Assembly: GCA_033032175.1 (NCBI GenBank)
Contig: CM065321.1
Coordinates: forward strand, 5,726,501-5,790,500
Source of the DNA: Saturnia japonica
Taxonomy: Eukaryota > Arthropoda > Insecta > Lepidoptera > Saturniidae
DNA length: 64,000 bases
Direction: 5' to 3'
Within the stretch, counting starts at the first letter, position 1. Each line of letters opens with the position of its first letter. The position numbers and the translations under genes were made by a program. The notes under the pieces were generated by a model. The model was not told where the DNA came from. It saw nothing but the letters and a program-made list of their open reading frames with translations, and did not search any database. Shown here piece by piece: positions 54,835 through 64,000 of the stretch.

Positions 54835-55058
54835 GTAACTATGAAGTTGCTTATCATACCATCACGCCTGTATCCCCGAAGTGTTAGGCATAGGTGTACA
54901 TCCACAATTCGCCGGGTATTTTTTTCAACGGCTATTTCGATTAATCGGGCATAAAGCGAAACTCCGGACTGCTACTGAGAATTTTATAGAAAAACTAGGA
55001 ATCGAACTTAAACCATCGAGTATAGCAGTCGCGTTTAGGACCAATAGGCTAATGAGGC
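54835..55058 (-). mobile_element. SINE-B inside Hel-2 (second copy)
   Basis: Antisense order 'cataccatcacgcctgtatc', 'tccacaattcgccgggtatt', 'aaagcgaaactccggactgc', 'gaatcgaacttaaaccatcg', 'agcagtcgcgtttagg'. Same orientation and same Hel-2 flanks ('gataaattgcgcg' before, 'accactttgtaaattgtacc' after) as at 37281. Confidence 0.8.
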
Positions 55059-55173
55059 AGTTATGTATTTATGAACTTTTAATATTAAAGGGATTAACGC
55101 TAAATAAGGCTATTAAACATATAATACACCACTTTGTAAATTGTACCCGTTCGAAGATGGGGCGGGTCGCTGG

Positions 55174-55400
55174 TTGATAATATAATACCTACTTAATAAT
55201 GTCACTAATACTTAAAGATTTTTTTTTTTAAATTCATTATTAATTCTTAACCACGATACTTTTGATGAAATGTTGTACACGGGAAGCATATATCACTCCT
55301 CAATTGATAGATAGTCTGTAAACATGGACGATAATATAGGCAAGTAGTTAAAAATAAAACTACGAGATAAAAATCATCCGTGTGGAACCGCGCCGATTAT
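55174..55400 (+). mobile_element. Hel-6, 3' part after Hel-2
   Basis: Resumes with TTGATAATATAATACC, then a '(aacc)acgatacttttgatgaaatg' repeat core, 'ctcaattgatagatagtctg' and the end 'ccgtgtggaaccgcgccgat', where the usual GGAGCCGCG hairpin end is degraded. Confidence 0.7.
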
Positions 55401-55559
55401 TTTATGATACGTAGGTATATTCCAATTGTATGTTCATTGCTTAATTTAATTATTCCATATGTACCTAAAGATATAATACATTAAAATATTTATTGAAAAT
55501 ATATAATCTCTTCAGAAATCAAACATTATTTTAAAACGAGCTCTCGGATCGATGTTGTA

Positions 55560-55700
55560 AATTAAAAGCTGACCGTGCAGTGCGCCACAAATACAAAAAA
55601 AACGCGTAATTGGTAAATAAGGGGGACGGGGTTCGATTCCCAGTGGGTCCGATTTCACGGCACTCGTGTTTTGTGTAATTACGTTTGACAGACTGTTGTT
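55560..55700 (+). mobile_element. tRNA-derived SINE head, family uncertain
   Basis: B-box-like GGGTTCGATTCCCAGTGGG (55629-55647) preceded by a diverged A-box region (GACCGTGCAGTGCGCC, 55571). No tRNA cloverleaf. Confidence 0.45.
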
Positions 55701-55768
55701 GGAATCGATGTAGTGTATTTATATCGTGTTCCAATATATAGATAAATACATATATTTATAACAATAAC

Positions 55769-55972
55769 TGCTTCATGAACCTAGTTGTTCCAAGCGCGAC
55801 TGCTATGCTCCAGGTCTGGTTCGATTCCCAGGTCAAGCAAAGTGTTATTGGGTTTTTATTGTATCGCTCTCTATTGCATAATACCTCAAAACATACCCGG
55901 CGAACTGTGGGTGTACATTAGTAAACTTCTGCCTAACTCTACGGGGATACAGGCGTGATGGTATGTTATGTT
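55769..55972 (+). mobile_element. SINE-B copy
   Basis: Head 'gcttcatgaacctagttgtt', B-box GGTTCGATTCCC (55818), body shortened in the middle, then AAACATACCCGGCGAACTGT, 'acttctgcctaactctacgg' and 'aggcgtgatggtatgttatg'. Confidence 0.8.
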
Positions 55973-57389
55973 TATAGTATGATATGATGAAAATAGGTAT
56001 GAATTTTTACATATATATAGGTATGTATGTATTTAGGTACTTAAAGAGATTTTTACACAAAGAACCTAAAATTACATAGCATATATTACGATAATCAAAT
56101 AAGTAACCTATATGCATCGTGCTCGTCACACAATATTTTGTCCTGCACGGGTGTCGAACTCACGACTGATTTTACTACAACTTATTTAATCGTATGCCTA
56201 AAATAGAGTATATTATCTTTATAATTGAATCTTTAAACTTTTCAACTGTTTTAACGTTATAACACCTTGTCAGTAGACACTTCCTTTTCAACAGCACAGT
56301 CACTTCACAACACGGTAAATCGATACATCCACAAAGATATTAATAATACTATACGGCTTAAGGTCTACCAATATAAGCCTATTAGTTTTTTTTTTTTCAT
56401 TCTATGCAATTTTTCTCTACAAGAACACATCGGTATCAAATCTATTTATACCTACCATAAGTATAATACTTAGAAACGTTTCCACTGCTCAGTCCCGATT
56501 CTGAAGTTCCAAACGCTTAAATTCAGTACCTCAGTTAAGTTTGCGACATGTTTTAAATGGCTGCAAGTTCATTCAGACTGAAATACGTGTGGCCGATTTT
56601 GTACTTTTAAAACAGGGAAAAAAGTTTGAAAACAAAAAAGCTTTGCACATAGTAAATAACGCAAACCATAAAATAAATACCAAGTAGCTAGGGTAAAAAT
56701 AGTTCTTACTTGCATAAGTAAAATTGTGCAAACTAGTTTGCACAAGTAAACGTAGGTAGGTACATTGTAGCAGAGTGCATAAAGTGTGAACGGAGTAAAA
56801 ATAACTTTAAAAGCCATATAGTTTCACGTCTCATCTGCAATATTTTTTTAAAATTATTATTATTAGTAATAATTATTATTATTTGTTTAATACTTTTAAC
56901 ACTTATTCCATATAGGTTAATAATAACGATCGGGTCTACGGGCTCAACCGTATCTCTTTGAACGTTTCAGTTACTAACATTTTACTTTTTGATTTTATTT
57001 CTTTTTCACGATTTGTTTCATATTTTACATTTTCAAATTGACCATTACAATTAATAACAAACGTTTTTTGTTGCAGAAAGACGAAACAACTGTTAATCTG
57101 TTTCAGGTGGAAGCAGAAGTTGCAAATAAATTACGGATAAATTAATTAACCATACAATTTTCCTTTATTATTATTATCACAAGTCATTTGCTTTAATAAT
57201 CATAACAGAATCATAAATTTAATAAGTACGTACCTACTAGTTGTCATCCAAGGGTCCAAATTTGATATCAATTAATTTATTTTAATTATTTTGTTATTGA
57301 CCTTCTTTTGCCAAAAAGATTATAGAACACTAAATTAACAGCTGCAAAATCATTTAGTCAATCTGTAAGTAATTATTTATTGGCAACAT
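55973..57389. other. No gene; SINE head fragment and (ATT)n
   Basis: 56115-56200 (-) looks like a SINE head and body ('gtgctcgtcacacaatattt', 'cacgggtgtcgaactcacga'). AATTATTATTATTAGTAATA (56852) and its mirror form an ATT-rich palindrome. Other frames (56267-56473, 56569-56817) have no domains. Confidence 0.4.
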
Positions 57390-57943
57390 TTCAAAAATTC
57401 TTTGACGATAAACTCTAAATATTCTGTGCGACTGTTTGACCACAGACTATTTATGTGTGACATTGGCACTGTGAACGTAAACAATGAATGTTTAATTTAA
57501 TGTAAGTATTTGTAAAACCTACTATATGTACATTTTAGCTTTTTATACTAATTATCCATACCTATACCCAAACATTAACTATTTCAAATCTCACAGTCGT
57601 CCGTGCACGCAATAAATACGCTTTAAATATTTTTTGCGGTTCACACATGGTATAAGTGAAAGCTTCAGAAAAGATAAATATCTTCTTAAAATTTTCTTTC
57701 TAAAATCCTAAATCAGTGGGACTCGAACTATTGACAACTTTTACTGTACATAGAACATTGCGTACAAGGCTAGTCGTCACACTGCTAAGACAATTTCACG
57801 ACGATCAAGACTTGCATTAACCGTGTATAGATATATGTTTCTGTCTCTATTTAGTTTCGCTTTTTCGTTTCATCGCATTTCAAACTACAATAATACTAAA
57901 GAAACTTTTACTTTAAAAAGGGATACAAAGTTTTCTCTTCACG

Positions 57944-57982
<39 letters not shown>
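57390..57982 (-). mobile_element. Hel-5 copy disrupted by a SINE head; (AT)n
   Basis: 'gactgtttgaccacagacta', 'tcaaatctcacagtcgtccg', 'tgcacgcaataaatacgctt' and 'cttcacgtattaatatat' match Hel-5 at 39262. Between about 57650 and 57905 lies foreign DNA with an antisense tRNA-like head (GTGGGACTCGAACTATTGAC, 57716-57735). An AT run occupies 57949-57982. Confidence 0.5.
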
Positions 57983-57986
<4 letters not shown>

Positions 57987-58084
57987 TTTTACTATGGTTT
58001 ACACATAGCGATTCCAATAATACTTTATCGTACCTTTATCGATTACATATATTATCTTTAAAGTATAAGGAGTGATTTGTTTAA

Positions 58085-58400
58085 AGAGGAGGACCCGAGC
58101 GACGCTACGGCGCCAGACACGGCTTATTTTAACCATCGTTTAAGTTCCAGAGGGCGGTGAACGTCACTCACTGATCTTACTGCATCGAGTGCGTCAATGA
58201 GAACGAACCGGGTTAATTATACAGAGCTGTTACAACTTTAAGTTCATCGATGCTACCGCACTCTGCACCTTTACGACATCGGGTCTTTCAAATGTAAAGT
58301 GAAGAGACATTTACGTAGGCCGGTATGATAGCGACGTACTTATTTACTATGATCGCCGCTGTTTTTCTACTGCACTGCGATTACTATCAACGATAAATGT
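58085..58400 (+). pseudogene. LINE relic, ORF2 end and 3' UTR
   Basis: The plus-strand pieces CYRTLHLYDIGSFKCKVKRH (about 58245-58305) resemble the last conserved block before the stop in jockey-type ORF2. The 3' end 'acgtaggccggtatgatagc' (58312) is shared with 32808 and 36485. The upstream part (58085-58240) is GC-richer but too broken to translate. Confidence 0.5.
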
Positions 58401-59253
58401 AATTTAAAAAAAATGTTTTAAAGTTGGAATATCGAATTCATGGGGAAATCAAGAAACCCCTGAATTAAAGGCGTTTACTTTGGAAAGTTACAATTTCCAT
58501 TACAATTACCCAAGTACTTGTGTGTTTTGGCAGTACTTAAAACTTAGTAAGTATAAGCTTAGCGTGATATCATTTTCGCCCACAATTAGTGAGACACAAT
58601 CTGACGGTAAACCTATGAAGAATAACAAGAACACTATATGGCAAAGAAAGGTTTAGAGTATAAGCTGGCTTGAAGCAGTTTGTTTGAAAAGCAGATGATA
58701 GACGATTGGGCTAACATAAGTAATATTCGTAACTTAGCATGAGGCCTGTTGTGATTATCACACCAAAATTAACATGTCACATGTTATCAACAATTTCACT
58801 ACTCTAATATATTCCAAATGAAGACGGATTTCATCCTTGCGATCGTGTCTCAAGTGATCCAGGATTACGGGCCACATGCCAATCCCGAACGAGAACCACT
58901 TAACAACAAATCTTAAATACATGCATATATGTCTCAATTTACATTAATAATGCTTACACAAAAGTAGAAACGCATCCAAGGAAAACGTATCTATCGACAC
59001 GTCTTATGATTTTATGTCAGTAACATTTTATCTGTTGGTTATCTTTAGAACAACTTATGTCGTTAGGAAACCCATAATTATTTCTAATCTGCAATAAATA
59101 AATGTATGGTTACTTAGTTTATATAAGCAAATGAAGGTCACCGCGGAATGTGATTTGATTAATACTGTCATTGCAGTTCGAGGATTCTTTCTTTCATAAG
59201 TTAAATTTAGAAGGTTATCCGGCCATAGTAAATAAAATATAATTTAATTAATA
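58401..59253. other. No feature recognised
   Basis: Mostly AT-rich single-copy sequence. 58840-58905 ('gcgatcgtgtctcaagtgat', 'aggattacgggccacatgcc') is more complex, but unassigned. Confidence 0.35.
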
Positions 59254-59720
59254 CTAGCTGTGCCCCAGATTTCACCTGGCTTAATTTTATACACAAACAC
59301 CGCAACGAACCAGTATAGCCTATCATAATTGTTCTTCCCGTAAGTACAAATTATTTATTTTTTTATTATCTCCTAAACTATATATCCAAATAACATGCTG
59401 TATAGGGCAAAATTTAAATACAATAAATTGTCTTTATGATGAAGTAACTTTTGTTCGTATGGATTAATATGCCATGTCTAAAAAAAAATGTATTTACGTA
59501 TCATTAACCATTACGCTACACTTACTTAACTAAAATCAATATTTAGGGCTAGCTGAGAGTTGTACCCTAATGTTAGATATCCTTAATATTCCTCTTGAGA
59601 CTGGCTGTCATATACAAAAATAATTTTTCAAATTCGACTGCTAGTTCCAGATATTAGCGTGTCTAAACAAACAAAAAACTCTTCCGCTTTTTTTACATTA
59701 TACAAACTATGAAGTATAGA
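59254..59720 (-). mobile_element. Hel-1 copy
   Basis: The right end is CTAGCTGTGCCCCAGATTTC (59254), with the hairpin partly lost (CAGATTTCACCTGG). The body aligns with 24021-24673: 'agcctatcataattgt', 'ataaattgtctttatgatga', 'ggctagctgagagttgtacc'. It is shorter than that copy by an internal deletion. Confidence 0.7.
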
Positions 59721-60044
59721 AGATAGATAAATGTAATACCTATAAATGATATCGTTATATAATGAAACAAATTTTCTTTTTACATTTAGTTGCTATGAAA
59801 TTATAATAAGCTTCTTCACTTTATATATTTTAAATTACTATATTTTTACATTTTCCTCTATTTTAGAAGTAGAGCTTTAATATTGTGTTGTATTGTATTT
59901 TATTTTATTAGTTAAAGAACTTCTCAGTAATCATTTTCAAAAATATTTATTTGCCTAAAATTAAGTCATTGTGCCGTAAACAAAGCCCATTTCATTTTCA
60001 CTTAATTTTTTTTTTTTCGGAACTGACTCACTGTTATCCTTTCC

Positions 60045-60360
60045 CTATCCTACCCTATCCTAAAACAGAGCCGCTGTGGCTTTTACAGCTTCACCGGACT
60101 TGGGCACTTCAACAGAGATTTGTGTTTTGAAAGAAGTCTAGTCTAGAAGTCCTGCTCTATGTTTTTTTTAAAGTTGTTTTGTGTAGGTATCACTTTTCAA
60201 GGTGCCAGTTCATTATATAATACCCATCTGGCTTACTCCCTAAAGTTAAAAATCTCTCCCCAAACATCCTTAGGTGAGTTTCGGCAGTTGCATTTGAGAG
60301 ACGGCCCTTCTAAGCTTAGTCTTACCATCTTAGCTACATCATTACCTACATAAATTCTAG
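60045..60360. mobile_element. SINE-C pieces
   Basis: 60060-60115 repeats the 3' extension seen at 18790 ('aaaacagagccgctgtggct', 'tttacagcttcaccggactt'), antisense. 60225-60345 carries the forward SINE-C 3' body ('cccaaacatccttaggtgag', 'cggcagttgcatttgagaga'). The break between them suggests a rearranged copy. Confidence 0.5.
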
Positions 60361-60430
60361 TGAGACTTTACCACACGCTAAAGGCAATAACGGATTTAAA
60401 AAATATATATTTTAAAAATGAGGTAGGTTG

Positions 60431-61266
60431 TATATTAAAAAATATGGAGTCCTGTCTGTACTTTCAATATTTTTCCAAAATTTCCCGATAGGCACACTAT
60501 ATGAACGACCCCGATCATGAATATGCCATTAAAAAAAAATTTGGCTGTCTCTCTGTTTGTATGTCCGTATTTAACTCAAAAAACGGTTTGACCAATTCTT
60601 ATGAAATTTTTTACACGAGATGCTTATAACATCGGTCAATTGATAGGGTTGAAGTTTTAATATTATTTTTAGAAATCGTAAAAAAAAAATACAAAAAAAT
60701 CTATTCTCATTAACTCTAGGCCGATTTTGATGAAATTTTGTACAAGGAAAGTATAAGTCATTCCATGAATGAACAGCTATGAAAATTTGCAATAATACTT
60801 TTAGGAAATGTATAAAAAAATGAATTTCCAAAAAAAATTAAATTTAATTAAGTAATTCTTAACCGATTTTCATGAAATTTTGTACACAAGAAGTCAAGTA
60901 TCTAAACAATTGAGGGACTATAAGAATTGTCAATATTACTTCTAGAAATAAAATAAAAAGTTTAAAAAAAATATTTTTTATCAATACTCAACCGATTATG
61001 TTCAAATTTTGTAGACGGGGAGCAATACTATGATTATAATTGAGAGCCTATAAGAATGTTTAATAATGCATTAGAAATCGTGGAATACAATAATAATTTT
61101 TAACTGATTTTGATGATAACTGTATACGGGAAATACACGCCATTCCTCAATTGATACGGCAATTGACAATTTAGTCAACAATATGAGTATAAATAAAATT
61201 ATGGGATGTAATTAATAACCACTGCGTAGTACTAACGCCTGTGGAGCCGCGTGCACGCCGATAGTA
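60431..61266 (+). mobile_element. Hel-6, longest copy
   Basis: Five internal repeats with the GATTTTGATGAAATTTTGTA core start near 60582, 60719, 60861, 60991 and 61100, at 110-140 bp spacing. The end TGTGGAGCCGCGTGCACGCC then GATAG|T keeps the hairpin-like GC end. No coding frame; the 86-codon minus frame at 60571-60831 is repeat sequence. Confidence 0.65.
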
Positions 61267-62729
61267 TTTTATATAATTTATAATAATAAAACATATTATA
61301 CCTACTTAATTAAAGATATACCTATAAATATATCTCACAAACCATAAATCAAATTTACGTTCTTATATTTTTGGCATTACAATAGAAATATGATTAACAA
61401 CTATCAAATAAAATCAATAGATGATCTCCCTCGGAATAAATATGGCAGTACGAAATCATTATGAAATTAAATCCCACATAACCCTATGTGCCAACCCCCG
61501 GCATATAGCGCACGTAGGGTGCAACACCACCATTCCCATGGCAGACACCCTAAATTAAATTCATGGTTGTCGTTGTGTCATCACGGATGGTATCTAACCA
61601 TAATTAACAATCATTATTAAAATCATTAGCACAATAAAGTATGTACCTAATTTCTCAATTCCATAGCTCTTTGTCGATTAATCTTTGTTTTTTTTTTCCT
61701 TATATATTTGTATGTTTCAATTTATATGTTTTTTTTTATGTCTGTACAACATTTATATAAATCAACAGAAAATGAGTGTACAAACAATGTAACTTCAGTG
61801 TTTCAGTGTGAGCATTCATGACGTGAAATGTATATTTCATTCTCACTTTCGGCATAACGCGACCGCACACTGTGACGTCACACTGAATTTCGTAATCCGC
61901 TTGCTAAGTGCACTTGTCAATACGCCGCCCGCCGCCGACGCGCGACGTACGCCGCTCTATATCCCATCCCATCCACTTTCGATCTATTCAAATACTATTT
62001 CACAACTTTGTATTCTGCACTGAATAAAAATATTCTTCAATATTTTATACTCTATTTCTTTGTAGTAAGAACCGTCTTACTATAATAGCAATGTATACAA
62101 ATGGTATAAATATATTTGTTAATATAGTGCACGACCGAAAACTACCTATCTGTTATTTTGTAAAGCTAAGTGCACTTTGTCAATACCCTCTGAATATAAT
62201 TATTAGTTAGTATTATATATGCATGTATTATTATAATATGTCATTGATCTATTGTATTGCCGTTATATTAAGATAAATGAAAAAGTATCTAAAGAATAAA
62301 GAAAAAAAATCGGTTGTCTGTAAAGTCGGTTTACTGACGATAGTTGAACGTGACAACGTCATAAGAAAATACTGATGGAATGGTATCATTTTTCAAAAGA
62401 AAATTTTAATTTTATTTATAGTTTTGTCAATTATAGCATAACCTACAATCGCTGCACTAGCGGACCGATGCTATTTATTTTAATGATGAAAGCACGAATA
62501 TTCGACAATATATCACTGAACATAACAATTTAGCTTCATCTGATAGCGGTTTATGGCTAAATTGACTTATCTTAGGTCTGATGCTGGACAAATATTCTAA
62601 TATCGAAAGAATTATTACCTTTATCGCCGCAATTATTGTTGCTATAAACAATTGACACCACATTCACTTTTCACTGCACTTCATACTTGACGAAAACATG
62701 TAAATGTATTATTGTATAGCAGCTGTCCA
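61267..62729. other. No gene; CpG patch
   Basis: 61850-61970 contains GCATAACGCGACCGCACACT, 'tgtgacgtcacactgaattt' (a CRE-like TGACGTCA) and CGCCGCCCGCCGCCGACGCG. A short ATG-less frame lies over it. Elsewhere AT-rich. Confidence 0.35.
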
Positions 62730-62920
62730 CGCGGACGCATCGCTCACTCAAGTAGGAGAGAGACAGATGTCGAACGCTGCCGAACGCGGAGGCCGATTGT
62801 GCCTCTTTGTCGCTCGTTCCGCGCTCTCGCTTGCACTTGAAGTCTTAAATGGAACGCCTCAAAGCGAGGTAACGCCGCATGAGTCATGTTTTTTTGTGCG
62901 TGCAGCCGGCTCCATCGAAT
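62730..62920. other. CpG-rich block with GCGAGAGCG-type words
   Basis: 'ccacgcggacgcatcgctca', 'gaacgctgccgaacgcggag' and 'gttccgcgctctcgcttgca' make this the most CpG-dense unrepeated block of the last 10 kb. A 73-codon frame (62704-62925) spans it with no domain. GAGTCATG (62880) is an AP-1-like word. A promoter is possible; no TATA/Inr pair is convincing. Confidence 0.3.
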
Positions 62921-62999
62921 TATAAGACGTTGTCACGTCAAAAATTATGATTTCGGGTTTCTGATATCCTATATGCATATAGTATGCTTATATAGTATA

Positions 63000-63300
63000 C
63001 TAGGTGTGCTCCACGGTTTCACCCGTGTAAAATTTATTCGAACTACTATCCACCGCGTCGCCGTTTATGCACCCTTGTAGCTTATCATTGTTCCCGATTC
63101 CTTGCCTACAGCTTGCCATATTATATGATGTTCATGGTTACTTCTTTACGGTTACTTAAGGTCGTAGCATAGCGTAGTGTTGTATAAACTTCTTTAATGA
63201 TTAGGCTATAAAAAGCATTTTTTTTTTACTCAGACGGTTAGTTACAGAGTTTGGCGTGTGCAAAGAAACAATCTTGAGCTTTTTCAAATTAGTGCTATTG
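63000..63300 (-). mobile_element. Hel-1 copy
   Basis: The right end CTAGGTGTGCTCCACGGTTT continues to CACCCGTG, keeping the hairpin. The body 'ccttgcctacagcttgccat', 'aaggtcgtagcatagcgtag' matches 595-890. Confidence 0.65.
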
Positions 63301-63384
63301 ATAAGTATTCCTATTTATACAGAAAAATCTGTAGTAAAACTCAACCAGTTATTAACGATTATGGGTGCCGAGGAGACCTATATA

Positions 63385-63761
63385 TCCTACTAATATAATA
63401 AATGTATGTATGTTTGGATGTTTGTTACTCAATCTCGCAAAAAATGACAAAACGGATTTGAATGAAATTTAACACACAGATAGTCTATGACTTGGAATAC
63501 CTCATAAGGTACTTTTTATCCCGGTAACAATCATAGCTTAACCAGTGTTATCCTACAAATATAATACCCATCTATGATTTTTTTACTTTGTCCTGTTTGA
63601 AATCAGCTGGTGCATATGCAGTAATATAGCGGGGCAGTAGGGATCGTGTCCACCATAAACATAGTGACAAACCCATCTATGATTTTCTTTTGGTTGTCAT
63701 GTTCCGAGATCAGTCTGTGTATATCCAATAATACGCAGACGAATTCGCGGTTACCAGCTAG
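63385..63761 (+). mobile_element. Hel-3 copy, forward
   Basis: Begins A|TCCTACTAATATAATAAATG (A at 63384) and ends ACGAATTCGCGGTTACCAGC then TAG|T (CTAG at 63758-63761). 'cagatagtctatgacttgga' and 'ataatacgcagacgaa' are as in the other copies. It has the extra internal block 'gggcagtagggatcgtgtcc' also seen at 52120. Confidence 0.75.
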
Positions 63762-64000
63762 TATTTTAATATTTTCTGTACATATTATGAATAGGAACTG
63801 GAAATATTTATAAGTAGATTCTTTTAATTTTATGTAGTTTAACAGTGATCTTGCATTCAGTACTTTGTGTGACAGTATAGTGCCATCGCCGTCGTCGTTA
63901 GAAATTATTCAAAATTAAATAAAACAAATTCTTAAATTAAAACTTAAAACACAAACGAAAGCACTCGAGGAAGCGATTAAAATTTGCACAACCATTAGCA
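63762..64000. other. No feature recognised
   Basis: AT-rich, apart from GCCATCGCCGTCGTCGTT (63882). No frame or repeat. Confidence 0.4.

Larger units (their letters stand above)
53180..55173 (+). mobile_element. Hel-2, interrupted copy
   Basis: Begins TCTATACATAGTATAAAATG and ends ACCCGTTCGAAGATGGGGCG, GGTCGCTGG, so the 3' end is CTGG (CTRR). The flanks CTCAA and TTGATA join to give the uninterrupted Hel-6 word 'gctcaattgata', so insertion was between A and T without duplication, the Helitron rule. It contains the minus-strand retroposon (53482-54551) and an antisense SINE-B (54835-55058). Without the retroposon it is about 910 bp, close to the copy at 36793. Confidence 0.85.

Noticed and set aside
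57949..57982. (AT)n as a cruciform or origin signal
   Set aside because: A simple microsatellite like the one at 32242; nothing else supports a function.

Overview
The window is AT-rich eukaryotic nuclear DNA, almost certainly from a moth or butterfly. The reasons are the repeat families it carries: tRNA-derived SINEs of the lepidopteran kind, many short Helitron-like elements that start 5'-TC and end in a hairpin plus CTAG inside an A|T target, jockey-type LINE relics, and countless TAGGTA/TACCTA tracts. I found no convincing intact host protein-coding gene, no true tRNA or rRNA gene and no CRISPR array. The window reads as an intergenic or very long intronic stretch. Most of the long open frames are chance frames or parts of repeats.

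Layout. 0-8 kb: Rep-M copies, a SINE-A copy, a 27-bp minisatellite, a duplicated 47-bp segment and SINE/Rep-E pieces. 8-15 kb: mostly single-copy-looking AT-rich DNA with a few GC-rich islands, a minus-strand Helitron-like element (Hel-4) and a nuclear-receptor-like palindrome. 15.4-16.7 kb: frameshifted reverse-transcriptase relic. 18-28 kb: SINE-B, SINE-C, Hel-1, Hel-3, a 157-bp MITE and a SINE-B copy split by a LINE with a clean target-site duplication. 28.4-31.5 kb: Hel-6, a larger Helitron with a Pif1-type helicase tail, an unexplained open frame, and a minus-strand relic of a LINE encoding a restriction-like endonuclease (RLE). 36-43 kb: LINE relics on both strands, Hel-2 with an internal SINE, Hel-5, Rep-M, SINE-A. 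46.5-47.5 kb: a non-autonomous hAT transposon that keeps the transposase C-terminus and has grown a five-copy 86-bp array. 52-55.4 kb: a nested stack. 55-64 kb: further SINE, Hel-1, Hel-3, Hel-5 and Hel-6 copies.

The most informative part is 52998-55400. A Hel-6 element is split by a Hel-2 Helitron exactly at an A|T dinucleotide. Hel-2 already carried a SINE-B. It was then hit by a ~1.07-kb minus-strand retroposon with a 17-nt poly(A) tail and a 13-14 bp target duplication. That retroposon contains 11 short hairpins, each preceded by a T6 tract, whose stems differ in sequence but keep pairing, including A:T/T:A and A:T/G:C swaps and one G:U. This is the best candidate here for an undescribed structured element.

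Family names used here (SINE-A to D, Rep-E, Rep-M, Hel-1 to 6) are local labels, defined at the first copy. Copies were grouped by eye, so ends are approximate unless a junction is described. Strand for Helitron-like elements is the strand read 5'-TC to CTAG-3'.
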